Under the pieces are notes generated by a model. It was given only the letters and a program-made list of their open reading frames with translations. It made no database searches and was not told where the DNA came from. From NCBI GenBank assembly GCA_016874945.1, contig VGSO01000025.1, forward strand, positions 1 through 15,079: 15,079 nucleotides of DNA. The letters run 5' to 3'. Numbering within the stretch: the first letter of the stretch is position 1; each line of letters opens with the position of its first letter. This document shows, piece by piece, positions 1 to 6,838 of this stretch. The stretch is from Deltaproteobacteria bacterium. GTDB taxonomy: Bacteria; Desulfobacterota; Desulfobaccia; Desulfobaccales; 0-14-0-80-60-11. The position numbers and the translations under genes were made by a program.

Positions 1-552
1 TTGAACCCCGATGAATTGCCCAACCAGGACGTGAAGAGCAATACCATCAGAAAAAATCGCCCCCACCAGCAAGACGAATTGGTTAAAAATGTCCGGAGCT
101 ATCTACGCAAACGCCAACTGCAACCTCATATGGATAATGATACTTTTATTTCTTTTAAAATTCTGGATACCATTAATCGTGCAAGAAGAGAAAAAGGAGA
201 ATTCACCCGCGTAAACCTTAAAAATATAGCTTATGAGTTATCTATAGATTTTAATTTTTTCATGAATCGTTATGGCGTTGAACTTCATAAACTTGGCTAT
301 ATAGTAGCTGATACTGCCAATTATGCTTATATCACAGAAAAGGGGATTGCTATCCTGGAAAAAAATAATCCACTTTATCAAACCTATCGACCCATTGAAA
401 ATAAGAGCATTACTATAAATGCACCAATTACTGGAAGTGCCATTATTCAAGGCAATAATAATATATTGCATATTACTATAGATTTTTTGTCTAAATTTGA
501 AAATGAAATTGCTCGGTCGTCTCTTCCCCCGAAGAGAAAAAGACTTGGTTAA
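1..552 (+). CDS. winged-helix-like protein of unknown function, frameshifted near its C-terminus
   Basis: I do not recognise a named family. The frame opens with TTG at the window edge, so the true start may lie upstream. The readable product is 183 residues. Residues ~35-120 look like a winged helix: helices, then a wing-like stretch with KLGYI, a YITEKGI turn and a final ILEK helix. After it (~133-160) comes a short beta-type motif with ITINAPITGSAIIQG followed by three Asn, similar in style to small Gly/Asn beta motifs at the ends of many uncharacterised prokaryotic proteins. The last ~8 residues (PPKRKRLG) are basic and probably an artefact of a frameshift, because reading continues sensibly in another frame to 644. 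The base composition is much more AT-rich than the downstream genes, suggesting transfer. DNA binding is inferred from predicted fold only. Confidence 0.5.
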   Translation: MNPDELPNQDVKSNTIRKNRPHQQDELVKNVRSYLRKRQLQPHMDNDTFISFKILDTINRARREKGEFTRVNLKNIAYELSIDFNFFMNRYGVELHKLGYIVADTANYAYITEKGIAILEKNNPLYQTYRPIENKSITINAPITGSAIIQGNNNILHITIDFLSKFENEIARSSLPPKRKRLG

Positions 553-644
553 ATAGGATTAAGGAGATTAGTTCCAATCCGGTTCTTTCTTCTCTTATGA
601 CAAAAGCATTGGAAATGTTTATGAAGTCTCAAATGGGAGGATAA
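531..644 (+). pseudogene. out-of-frame C-terminal remainder of the first gene
   Basis: From 531 the third frame reads on without a stop for 37 codons: it begins EEKKTWLNRIKEISS, continues NPVLSSLMTKALEMF and ends MKSQMGG at the TAA of 642-644. It is an amphipathic helical tail that follows naturally on the acidic/helical sequence just before the break. The junction is the C5 run at 526-530: one more C would give Leu-Pro-Pro-Glu-Glu-Lys-Lys and join both frames into one protein of about 214 residues. This may be a real inactivating or truncating mutation, a sequencing error in a homopolymer, or less likely programmed slippage. Confidence 0.6.
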
Positions 645-806
645 TAGAAAACTTAAACAAAATTATTTAGATGGAAGGGATGAGAAATTTGTCGTTTTTT
701 TTCCTTAGCCCAAAGCTTGATTTGGTCGAATCCTGCAACATTTAGTATGGCTATCCTTTCACAATACCCATTTCTTCTTCCAAATCCCTAACTCTTGACA
801 AATCCT

Positions 807-835
807 TTGCCTGGGCGCTCCATGCAGGGTATGAT
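807..835 (+). promoter_or_regulatory. candidate promoter of the tsaC-like gene
   Basis: TTGCCT (807-812) and TATGAT (830-835) are separated by 17 bases, matching 4/6 and 5/6 of the sigma-70 consensus. The expected start site lies around 842, at the ATG itself, so the transcript could be leaderless or nearly so; no good Shine-Dalgarno sequence precedes the ATG. A match by eye only. Confidence 0.3.
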
Positions 836-841
836 TGAACC

Positions 842-1483
842 ATGGGCCGGATCTGGAGGTGGCGGGAGGAAGAGGCCGGGGATTTTATTCAAGAGGCCGG
901 GAGGCTGTTGAAGGCCGGGGCGGTGCTGGCCCTGCCCACGGAGACCTTTTACGCCCTGGCGGTCCACCCTTTCAAGGAAGAGGCCCTGGCCCGGCTGTTT
1001 GCTTTAAAAGAACGGCCCGAGGACAAGCCGGTGCTCATCCTGGTGGCCGGGGCGGAGATGCTGCCCCAGGTGGCCCGGGCGGTCCCGGAGGCGGCCAAGA
1101 AACTTATGGCCCGGTTCTGGCCCGGGCCGTTGACTATTATCTTTCCGGCCAGAGAAAATTTGCCTCGGCTTTTGACCGGCTCCACCGGCGCCATTGCGGT
1201 GCGCCAGCCCCGGCAGGACGTGACGCTCAGACTGCTGGCGGCGCTGGGGTTCCCGATGACCGGCACCAGCGCCAACCGCTCGGGCCGGCCGGCCCTGGCC
1301 ACCGCGGCAGAGGTGGCCGCAGAGTTTGGCGAGGCAGTGGAATTGATCCTGGATGCGGGCCCCTGCCCCGGGGGGCTGCCTTCCTCCATCGTGGACGCGA
1401 GCGGCGCCCCGCCGCGCCTGGTGCGGCCCGGAGCGATTCCGGCAGCCCGGTTGCAGGAAGTAATTGGAGACTTATTATTCTAG
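842..1483 (+). CDS. tsaC: threonylcarbamoyl-AMP synthase, YrdC/Sua5 (TsaC) family
   Basis: 213 residues, a full-length single YrdC domain. The family makes L-threonylcarbamoyl-AMP from threonine, bicarbonate and ATP in the cytoplasm; the TsaBDE-type partner proteins then transfer the group to A37 of ANN-decoding tRNAs (t6A). Visible motifs: PTET (32-35), the KERPEDKP loop (56-63) matching the K-x-R-x(3-4)-P signature, WPGPLT (93-98), AVRQP (119-123), TSANRSG (142-148), SSIVD (181-185) and RPGAI (195-199). The usual PTxTxYGLG reads PTETFYALA here, with Ala at a normally Gly position, a mild departure. There is no extra Sua5 C-terminal domain. The ATG at 842 has no clear ribosome site but gives the normal family length. 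YciO-type paralogues share the fold, so the t6A role is probable rather than proven. Confidence 0.85.
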   Translation: MGRIWRWREEEAGDFIQEAGRLLKAGAVLALPTETFYALAVHPFKEEALARLFALKERPEDKPVLILVAGAEMLPQVARAVPEAAKKLMARFWPGPLTIIFPARENLPRLLTGSTGAIAVRQPRQDVTLRLLAALGFPMTGTSANRSGRPALATAAEVAAEFGEAVELILDAGPCPGGLPSSIVDASGAPPRLVRPGAIPAARLQEVIGDLLF

Positions 1484-1554
1484 ATTGAATAAATTAATGC
1501 ACATTTGAGAATCCGCTCCCTTTTGCTGAAGTGAAAGTATAGGTCAATTGTTTG

Positions 1555-1632
1555 AGTGGCACAGGCTTTCAGCCTGTGGTCATCTTTTTGAATATCTCAA
1601 CTCTTGACCACAGGCCGGAGGCCTGTGCCACT
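1555..1632 (+). repeat. REP-like inverted pair (BIME-type)
   Basis: Two 28-bp arms, 1555-1582 and 1605-1632, are reverse complements with only 3 mismatches, all in the small central loops. Each arm is itself a hairpin with 7-bp stem CACAGGC/GCCTGTG. The same hairpin family recurs at 9634-9660 and 10002-10050, so this is a dispersed genomic repeat. It sits 71 bases after the tsaC-like stop and could stabilise or end its mRNA. Confidence 0.85.
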
Positions 1633-1639
1633 AGATTTC

Positions 1640-1661
1640 GAACAGCCGGGGGCGGCTGTTC
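1640..1661 (+). other. strong GC-rich hairpin downstream of the REP pair
   Basis: Perfect 9-bp stem GAACAGCCG / CGGCTGTTC with a GGGG loop. There is no T-run on either side, so it is not a standard intrinsic terminator, but it may act with the REP pair at the end of the tsaC-like transcript. The remaining spacer (1484-1554, 1662-1752) shows only a partial copy of the CGGTTTT-type heptamer (reverse complement) near 1718-1733. Confidence 0.5.
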
Positions 1662-1752
1662 CACATTTAAGACAATCTTAGGGCGGCATGTGGCTGCAAC
1701 ATTCGGGTTTTTCTTTTAACCGAAAACCGGAAACTGTATATACGGTGACCTG

Positions 1753-2739
1753 ATGGCCAAAGAACCTGTGGTAGTGGGCATCGATCTGGGGGGCAGCAAT
1801 GTCCGCTGGGCCCTGGTGAACCGGGACGGCCAAATCCTGGGCCGTTGGGAGACCGCCACGGACACCATGCCGGACCAGGATGCCATGGTCCAAGGCCTGG
1901 CGGCGGACCTGGCCGCCTGCCGCGAGGAGGCCCAATCCCGGGGTCTGGAAATCCAGGCCGTGGGTCTGGGAGTGGCCGGACGGATTCTGCCCCAGGAGGG
2001 CCGGGTGGCCTTCTCTCCCAATATCCCGGCCCTGAATGACTTGGCCCTCATTTCCCGCCTTAAACCTCTATCGCCCTGGCCCATGTTTTTGGAAAACGAC
2101 GCCAATCTCTTCGCCCTGGGGGAATACTGGCTGGGCGCCGGCCGGGGCCACGACCAGATGCTGGGCATTACCCTGGGCACCGGGGTGGGCGGCGGGCTCA
2201 TCTTGAATGGCCGGGTGTGGCAGGGAACCCAGGGCACCACCGGGGAAATCGGCCATATCACCCTGGACCCCGACGGCCGCCGGTGCCACTGCGGCAACCG
2301 GGGCTGCCTGGAAACCCTGGCCTCGGGCTTCTGGGCCGTAACCTGGGTCAAGGAACAACTGGCCCAGGGCGCGTCCTCCTGGCTGGAAGAACTCTACCGC
2401 GCCGACCCGGACGCCCTGGGGGGCGAAGCCCTGGTGGCCGCCGCCCGGCAAAGCGACCCCCTGGCCATCAAGGCCTTCGAGCGGGTGGGCAAGGCCCTGG
2501 GCCAGGCCATTGCTTCTGTGGTGCACCTCCTGGGCCTCCCCCGGGTGGTCATCGGCGGCCGGTTCGCCCGGGCCTGGGAAGTCTTCCACCTGTTCATGCG
2601 GGAAGAACTGCACCGCCGCCTCACCCTCTTCCCCCGTGAAGCCCTGAGCATCGTCCCCGCCCAATTGGGCGACGATGCCGGACTCCTGGGCGCGGCCCGG
2701 CTGGCCTGGGATGCCGTGGGGGAAGAGGAGAGGATTTGA
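1753..2739 (+). CDS. ROK-family sugar kinase, probably glucokinase
   Basis: 328 residues, typical for ROK kinases, which phosphorylate glucose or related hexoses with ATP in the cytosol. Seen: the N-terminal phosphate loop GIDLGGSN (9-16); the sugar/catalytic motif ENDANLFALGE, with Asp116 the expected general base; the second ATP-binding segment GITLGTGVGGGLI; EIGH with His168; and the ROK zinc signature with Cys178, Cys180 and Cys185 (CHCGNRGCLE). No N-terminal DNA-binding domain is present, which argues for a kinase rather than a NagC/XylR-type repressor. The C-terminal helix carries the usual VIGGRFARAW stretch. A weak GGTGA lies 4 bases before the ATG. N-acetylmannosamine or fructose kinase is an alternative; glucose is most likely from the overall motifs. 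Confidence 0.85.
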   Translation: MAKEPVVVGIDLGGSNVRWALVNRDGQILGRWETATDTMPDQDAMVQGLAADLAACREEAQSRGLEIQAVGLGVAGRILPQEGRVAFSPNIPALNDLALISRLKPLSPWPMFLENDANLFALGEYWLGAGRGHDQMLGITLGTGVGGGLILNGRVWQGTQGTTGEIGHITLDPDGRRCHCGNRGCLETLASGFWAVTWVKEQLAQGASSWLEELYRADPDALGGEALVAAARQSDPLAIKAFERVGKALGQAIASVVHLLGLPRVVIGGRFARAWEVFHLFMREELHRRLTLFPREALSIVPAQLGDDAGLLGAARLAWDAVGEEERI

Positions 2740-3105
2740 GGGGTGAGCCAAGGGGCGTCAGTCCCCGGCGTTTCTAACTTCCATCCCCACCCCCTCCAAG
2801 ACGCCGGGTAAGGCGCGGCCTTGGACCCCGCTCCTTCCGGCCAAAACTTTCCCTTGGAGGACGGGGAAAAGAAAATTCGGGAGGGCCCTTCCATTCCCCT
2901 TCCCTTAGCTCACATCAGGGAATGGACCAGAAATTGCCCGCGGCGCATCTTTGGTGTCTTGATAATAATTTCCCCGCGGTTCCCGCCATTATTTTGCCCA
3001 TCTTGTTTTTCCTGCCCTATTTACTTAAAATTATTTTAATAACTCGACACAATCATCCAGGTTGATTTCGGTCCGGCCTGTTTGCAACGGAGGAAGCCTC
3101 CTGAT
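2740..3105. other. noncoding spacer with two inverted repeats
   Basis: No convincing gene is present. CCCGGCGT (2764-2771) pairs with ACGCCGGG (2801-2808) across a 29-base gap, and TCCATTCCC (2890-2898) pairs with GGGAATGGA (2918-2926) across 19 bases. Neither is followed by a T-run. The GC content drops after about 2950 towards the candidate promoter of the secretion operon; the 15-base palindrome centred at 3032 (TTAAAAT / ATTTTAA) overlaps its -10 region and could be an operator. Confidence 0.45.
3003..3031 (+). promoter_or_regulatory. candidate promoter for the DUF4124-like gene and the gsp operon
   Basis: TTGTTT (3003-3008) and TAAAAT (3026-3031) are 17 bases apart. The -10 overlaps a palindrome (3025-3039). 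An alternative, slightly upstream pair TTGCCC (2994-2999) and TATTTA (3018-3023) with 18-base spacing exists. This is the most promoter-like stretch between the kinase and gspE. Judged by eye. Confidence 0.35.
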
Positions 3106-3408
3106 ATGGCTTGGAAAATCTTTCTGGCTGCGGCCCTGATGGCGCTGGCGATATTTCTTAATGGTTTAGCGGTGGCCAAGGTCAAAAAATATACCGATGA
3201 GAAGGGCGTCCTGCACATCACCAACTCGGGGGAACCGGGCCAGCCCCCTTCATCTCCCCAGACGGACACTCCCACGGCTCCCGGGAAGGCCCGCAGGGGT
3301 AATGTTCCTGCGCCCCCCCCTGGGCCTCCCCCTGAGCTTGAGCCTGAACCTGAAGCGGTGGAGGATGCCGTCCCGGAAGAGATGGAACCACCAGAGCCGC
3401 CACAATAG
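3106..3408 (+). CDS. small exported DUF4124-like protein with Pro/Glu-rich tail
   Basis: 100 residues from the ATG at 3106. This start is preferred over an upstream in-frame TTG (3082) because GGAGGA (3089-3094) sits 11 bases before the ATG and the product then begins with a clean signal peptide: charged WK, then FLAAALMALAIFLNGLAVA (~6-24), with likely cleavage after AVA. The next ~20 residues, KVKKYTDEKGVLHITNS, match the DUF4124 pattern (K-x-Y/W-x-D-x-x-G-x-x-H-x-T/S), a short beta domain of periplasmic proteins of unknown role. Residues ~45-100 are rich in Pro, Glu and Gly and probably disordered. The gene ends 58 bases before gspE and is probably its first operon partner, so an accessory envelope role near the secretion machine is possible but unproven. 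Confidence 0.65.
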   Translation: MAWKIFLAAALMALAIFLNGLAVAKVKKYTDEKGVLHITNSGEPGQPPSSPQTDTPTAPGKARRGNVPAPPPGPPPELEPEPEAVEDAVPEEMEPPEPPQ

Positions 3409-3449
3409 TCTTAGAAAATTTTCTTCTTAACCGCCAAGGACTAACCGCC

Positions 3450-3470
3450 ATGAGGGAGAATAAATCATGA
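3450..3470 (+). promoter_or_regulatory. six-codon upstream frame overlapping the gspE start (ATGA)
   Basis: ATG at 3450 opens a six-residue frame (MRENKS) whose TGA (3468-3470) overlaps the gspE ATG (3467-3469) as ATGA. The gspE ribosome site GAGGGA (3452-3457) lies inside it, 9 bases before the gspE ATG. It may be chance, or it may couple translation into gspE. No separate ribosome site for the leader is evident. Confidence 0.25.
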
Positions 3471-4975
3471 CCGCCCGGCCCCCCAGCCTCAAAGAATGGG
3501 GCGCCATCGAGCCTTTCGCGGATCTGTCGGTGCGCTACCTGAAGGAGCACCGGGTCCTGCCCCTGAAGCGGGAAGACGGTGGGGTCCTCATGGCTATGGC
3601 CGACCCGGATAACCCCGACACCCGGGCCGCCCTGGAAGTGGCCCTGGGCGTCCGCATTTCTCCCGTCCCGGCTTCGGAAGAAGAGATCCTGGAACTCATC
3701 GAAACAGTGTACCAGCCCGGCAGCCGCATGGCCCGCCTGGTGGGGGACCTGGATGCGGAAGAGGTGGAAACCGTTACGGAGGAGGCCGCGGAGATCGGCC
3801 ACCTGCGAGACATGGCCAAGGAAGCGCCCATCATTCAGTTGGTGAACCTCCTGGTGCTGCGGGCCATCGAAATCGGGGCCAGCGACATTCATCTGGAGCC
3901 TTTTGAAAACGAGTTCCGGGTGCGCTACCGTAAAGACGGGCTCCTTTATGAGGCCGAATCACCTCCCAAGGGCCTCCAGGCCGCGGTCCTTTCCCGGCTG
4001 AAGATCATGTCCCGGCTGGACATCGCCGAGCGCCGCCTCCCCCAGGACGGACGCTTCCGCCTCAAGGTCAAGGGCCGGGATATCGACTTCCGGGTATCCA
4101 CTATCCCCACCCTGCTGGGCGAAAGCATGGTCATCCGGATCCTGGACCGGGAAAAGGTCATTCTGGACCTGCACCGCCTGGGTTTTCCGCCCCGGCAGTT
4201 CGAGCAGTTTGATCAGCTCATTCACAAGCCCCACGGCATGATCCTGGTCACCGGCCCCACGGGCAGCGGTAAAACCACCACCCTGTATGCGGCCCTGGAG
4301 CGCATCAATTCGCCGGATAAGAAAATCATCACCATTGAAGACCCGGTGGAGTACCGGCTGGCCGGAGTGACCCAGATGCAGGTAAAGCCCGGCATCGGGC
4401 TGACCTTTGCCCGGGGGCTGCGTCACATCGTCCGCCAGGACCCGGACGTGGTCCTGGTGGGGGAAATCCGGGACCGGGAGACCGCGGAAATCGCGGTCCA
4501 CGCGGCGCTCACCGGCCACCTGGTGTTCAGCACCCTGCATACCAACGACGCCGCGGGCGCGGTGACCCGGCTCCTGGAGATGGGCATCGAGGACTACCTC
4601 CTGGCCTCCGCGGTGATGGGCATACTGGCCCAGCGGCTGGTGCGCCTCATCTGCCTGGAGTGCAAAACGCCGGTGACTTCTTCCGCTCCCCCGCAAATCA
4701 AGGGGGGAATCCCCATTTCTTTCCAAGGGAAAGAATTTGTGGGCCGGGGCTGCCCGGCCTGCGCCCAAACAGGCTACCAGGGCCGGTCCGGCATTTATGA
4801 GCTGCTCCCGGTGGAGGAAACCGTACGCCAGTTGATCCTCAAGCAGGCCGACGCGGTGGCCATTCGTCAGGCCGCCATCAGACAGGGCATGCTGACCATG
4901 GCCGAAGACGGCTGGCACAAGGTGGCCCAGGGCTTCACCACCACCCAGGAAGTGCTGCGGGTGACCCAGGAGTAA
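3467..4975 (+). CDS. gspE: type II secretion ATPase GspE
   Basis: 502 residues, normal for the family. GspE is the cytoplasmic hexameric ATPase that binds GspL and powers pseudopilus assembly. Domains: N1E-type region (~1-110), linker and N2E (~120-250, with SDIHLEP at 139-145 and RLPQDGRF at 190-197), then the RecA-like motor. Walker A GPTGSGKT (263-270), Asp box TIEDPVEY (289-296), Walker B DPDVVLVGEIRD (325-336) with Glu333, and His box STLHTND (355-361) are all intact. A zinc-binding pair CLEC (396-399) and CPAC (429-432) marks the GspE/PilB C-terminal region; only 29 residues separate them. GAGGGA precedes the ATG by 9 bases. PilB is the main alternative, but the flanking pseudopilin genes settle it as GspE. 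Confidence 0.95.
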   Translation: MTARPPSLKEWGAIEPFADLSVRYLKEHRVLPLKREDGGVLMAMADPDNPDTRAALEVALGVRISPVPASEEEILELIETVYQPGSRMARLVGDLDAEEVETVTEEAAEIGHLRDMAKEAPIIQLVNLLVLRAIEIGASDIHLEPFENEFRVRYRKDGLLYEAESPPKGLQAAVLSRLKIMSRLDIAERRLPQDGRFRLKVKGRDIDFRVSTIPTLLGESMVIRILDREKVILDLHRLGFPPRQFEQFDQLIHKPHGMILVTGPTGSGKTTTLYAALERINSPDKKIITIEDPVEYRLAGVTQMQVKPGIGLTFARGLRHIVRQDPDVVLVGEIRDRETAEIAVHAALTGHLVFSTLHTNDAAGAVTRLLEMGIEDYLLASAVMGILAQRLVRLICLECKTPVTSSAPPQIKGGIPISFQGKEFVGRGCPACAQTGYQGRSGIYELLPVEETVRQLILKQADAVAIRQAAIRQGMLTMAEDGWHKVAQGFTTTQEVLRVTQE

Positions 4976-4981
4976 TGAAGA

Positions 4982-5009
4982 CGGTTTTCGGTTTTCGGTC
5001 TTCGGTTTT
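4982..5009 (+). repeat. CGGTTTT heptamer tandem repeat, 4 units
   Basis: Four 7-bp units (CGGTTTT, CGGTTTT, CGGTCTT, CGGTTTT) fill the start of the 102-bp gspE-gspF spacer. The same unit in reverse complement occurs at 6850-6877 inside the gspH leader region and in short form near 1718. A dispersed simple repeat; no function is evident here. Confidence 0.8.
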
Positions 5010-5077
5010 CAGTAAAAGAAAAAAATAACGCCGAGAACTGGCTCCTCCAGGTGTTAATATTAGAGAAAGAATAAAAA

Positions 5078-6289
5078 ATGCCCCTTTTTCATTACCGGGC
5101 CAGCGACTACAAGGGCAACATCGTCACCGGCATCCTGGAAGCCCGGGAGGAACGCCTGGTGGTGCAGCAACTCCAGCAGGGGGGCCTCATCCCCTTGCGC
5201 ATCACCACCGAAGGCGGAGCCCCGGCCTGGCAGGAGCGCTTGGTCAAGGTCCGGGGCCGGGTGCCCATGAGGGAGGTGGTGCTATTCACCCAAGAACTGG
5301 CGGCGCTGCTCAAAGCCGGCCTTCCCCTGGACCGGAGCCTCCAGGCCCTCCTGGAAGTTACCACCCGACCGGCGATGAAGGCCATTCTCGCCCAAATGCT
5401 CCAGGACCTCCAAGCCGGCAAGACCTTTTCCGAGGCCCTGAGCCGCCACCATATCTTTTCCACTCTTTACGTCAGCCTGATCCGGGCCGGAGAAACCGGC
5501 GGGTTCCTGGAAGAAGCCCTCTTCCGCCTGGGCGATTATTTGAAGACGGTGAGCGAACTCCGGAGCTACCTCCTCACCGCGTTGATTTACCCCATGATCC
5601 TGGCCGGGGTGGGCGCCAGTTCGTTGATTCTCATGCTCCTTTACGTGGTGCCCCGGTTTGAAGACTTTTTTAAGGAGATGGGCCAGAACCTGTTCTGGAG
5701 CACCCGGCTGCTCATCAGCCTGAGCGGGGCGTTCCGCTCTTACTGGTGGCTCGCCGGATTGACCCTGGCGCTGCTGGCCCTGGTGGTGGTGCGTCTCCTC
5801 CGCACCCCTCAAGGACGGATGGCCGTGGACCGCTTCAAGATCAGCGCCCCTTTTATCGGCGATCTGACCCGCCGGGTGGCTGCGGCCTTTTTCTCCAAGA
5901 CCCTGGGGACCTTGCTCACCAATGGGGTGCCCCTGGTTCCGGCCCTCCAAGTGGTGCAGGTTTCGGTGAACAATCGGTACCTGGCCCGGGCCATGGGCGG
6001 AGTCCTGGCCAACGTGGAAAAAGGCCAGCACCTGTCGGGGCTGCTTAAGAAAGTGGGAATGTTCCCGGAGCTTTTCTTGCAGATGGTGGCCATCGGTGAA
6101 GAGACCGGACACCTGGCGGAAATGTTGCTGTCCGCCGCGGACTCCCTGGAGAGCGACGCCCGGGCCACGGTGCGGCGGTTTTTGGCGCTGCTGGAGCCGG
6201 TGCTCATCCTGGTCACCTCGGTGGTGGTGGCTTTTATCATCGTGTCGCTGTTGCTCCCCATTTTGAACCTTTACGAGATACAATTCTAG
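5078..6289 (+). CDS. gspF: type II secretion inner-membrane platform protein GspF
   Basis: 403 residues, the usual length. GspF is the polytopic inner-membrane core on which GspE and GspL act to push pseudopilin subunits out. The start PLFHYRASDYKGNIVTG is the family N-terminus. Two GspF/PilC-type cytoplasmic domains are seen (~70-190 and ~270-390), each with the characteristic FTQELAALLKAGLPLDRSL-like and FSKTLGTLLTNGVPLVPAL-like helix pairs and a following GEETG or AGETG turn. Membrane segments lie at ~164-195, ~222-242 and ~367-398. Only a weak AGAGAAAG precedes the ATG. The 102-bp spacer from gspE holds heptamer repeats, but no terminator is evident, so cotranscription is likely. PilC of type IV pili is excluded by context. 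Confidence 0.95.
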   Translation: MPLFHYRASDYKGNIVTGILEAREERLVVQQLQQGGLIPLRITTEGGAPAWQERLVKVRGRVPMREVVLFTQELAALLKAGLPLDRSLQALLEVTTRPAMKAILAQMLQDLQAGKTFSEALSRHHIFSTLYVSLIRAGETGGFLEEALFRLGDYLKTVSELRSYLLTALIYPMILAGVGASSLILMLLYVVPRFEDFFKEMGQNLFWSTRLLISLSGAFRSYWWLAGLTLALLALVVVRLLRTPQGRMAVDRFKISAPFIGDLTRRVAAAFFSKTLGTLLTNGVPLVPALQVVQVSVNNRYLARAMGGVLANVEKGQHLSGLLKKVGMFPELFLQMVAIGEETGHLAEMLLSAADSLESDARATVRRFLALLEPVLILVTSVVVAFIIVSLLLPILNLYEIQF

Positions 6290-6304
6290 GCAAGGAGGAA
6301 AGCG

Positions 6305-6736
6305 GTGCAGGAGAAAAAGGACCGCCAAGCCGGCTTCACCCTCATCGAATTGATGATCGTCCTGTTTATCCTGGGCCTCCTGGCGGCCCTGGTGGGCCCC
6401 CGCCTCATGGGCCGGGTGGGCAAAGCCAAGGCGAAGACGGCCCAGGCCCAGATACAACTTCTGGGAACGGCTCTCGACCTCTTCCACCTGGACGTGGGGC
6501 GCTACCCCTCCGAGGAAGAAGGGTTGAAATCCCTGTACCAGCGGCCGGAAAGCCTGCCCTCCTGGGGGGGGCCCTATTTGGATAAGGCGCTTCCCAAGGA
6601 CCCCTGGGGGCGGGACTATATATACAAGTATCCCGGCGAACACAGTCCCTATGACCTGTATTCCCTGGGGGCCGACGGCCAGCCCGGCGGAGACGGGGAA
6701 GCGGCGGACATCAACAATTGGACCGCCGGGCAGTAG
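6305..6736 (+). CDS. gspG: major pseudopilin GspG
   Basis: 143 residues. GspG is the main subunit of the periplasmic pseudopilus. It starts at GTG with a strong AAGGAGG (6292-6298) 6 bases upstream, 15 bases after gspF. The leader MQEKKDRQAG (10 residues) is followed by FTLIELMIVL, so the prepilin peptidase should cut after Gly10 and methylate Phe11; Glu15 is the conserved Glu+5. The helix runs to ~60, with the GRYPSEEEGL segment at ~76-85 and the calcium-binding loop SLGADGQPGGDGEAADI near the C-terminus, which is diagnostic of GspG. No unusual features. Confidence 0.96.
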   Translation: MQEKKDRQAGFTLIELMIVLFILGLLAALVGPRLMGRVGKAKAKTAQAQIQLLGTALDLFHLDVGRYPSEEEGLKSLYQRPESLPSWGGPYLDKALPKDPWGRDYIYKYPGEHSPYDLYSLGADGQPGGDGEAADINNWTAGQ

Positions 6737-6838
6737 CCGGGGTGGTAAAGGGGAGCGCCCCCCTGCCGCAGGACTGGACACGCCTCAATATTAATGACAG
6801 GCCTCCAAACTGACAACTTGATAGGCCACCAGGCAACC

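Noticed and set aside
695..702. T8 run as an intrinsic terminator of the first gene
   Set aside because: No GC-rich hairpin precedes it; only weak AT pairings are visible.
795..800. TTGACA as the -35 of the tsaC-like gene
   Set aside because: A perfect hexamer, but 29 bases from the TATGAT element, too far for a sigma-70 promoter.
835..1488. 217-residue frame overlapping the tsaC-like gene
   Set aside because: Gly/Arg/Pro-rich shadow of the GC-rich coding frame; the 842-1483 frame has all YrdC motifs.
1753..2739. ROK protein as a NagC/XylR-type repressor
   Set aside because: There is no N-terminal helix-turn-helix; the protein starts directly with the phosphate-binding loop.
2821..3039. 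72-residue frame in the spacer after the sugar kinase
   Set aside because: TTG start, no ribosome site, Pro/Cys-rich composition without any recognisable motif, and it runs through the candidate promoter.
3467..6736. Type IV pilus cluster (pilB, pilC, pilA)
   Set aside because: The calcium-loop GspG, four minor pseudopilins including GspK, and GspL/M/C/D downstream identify a type II secretion system; pilT and pilD are absent.
5282..6781. 499-residue antisense frame across gspF and gspG
   Set aside because: Long only because GC-rich third positions suppress stops on the opposite strand; the product is His/Gln/Gly-rich and meaningless, while the + strand encodes clear GspF and GspG.
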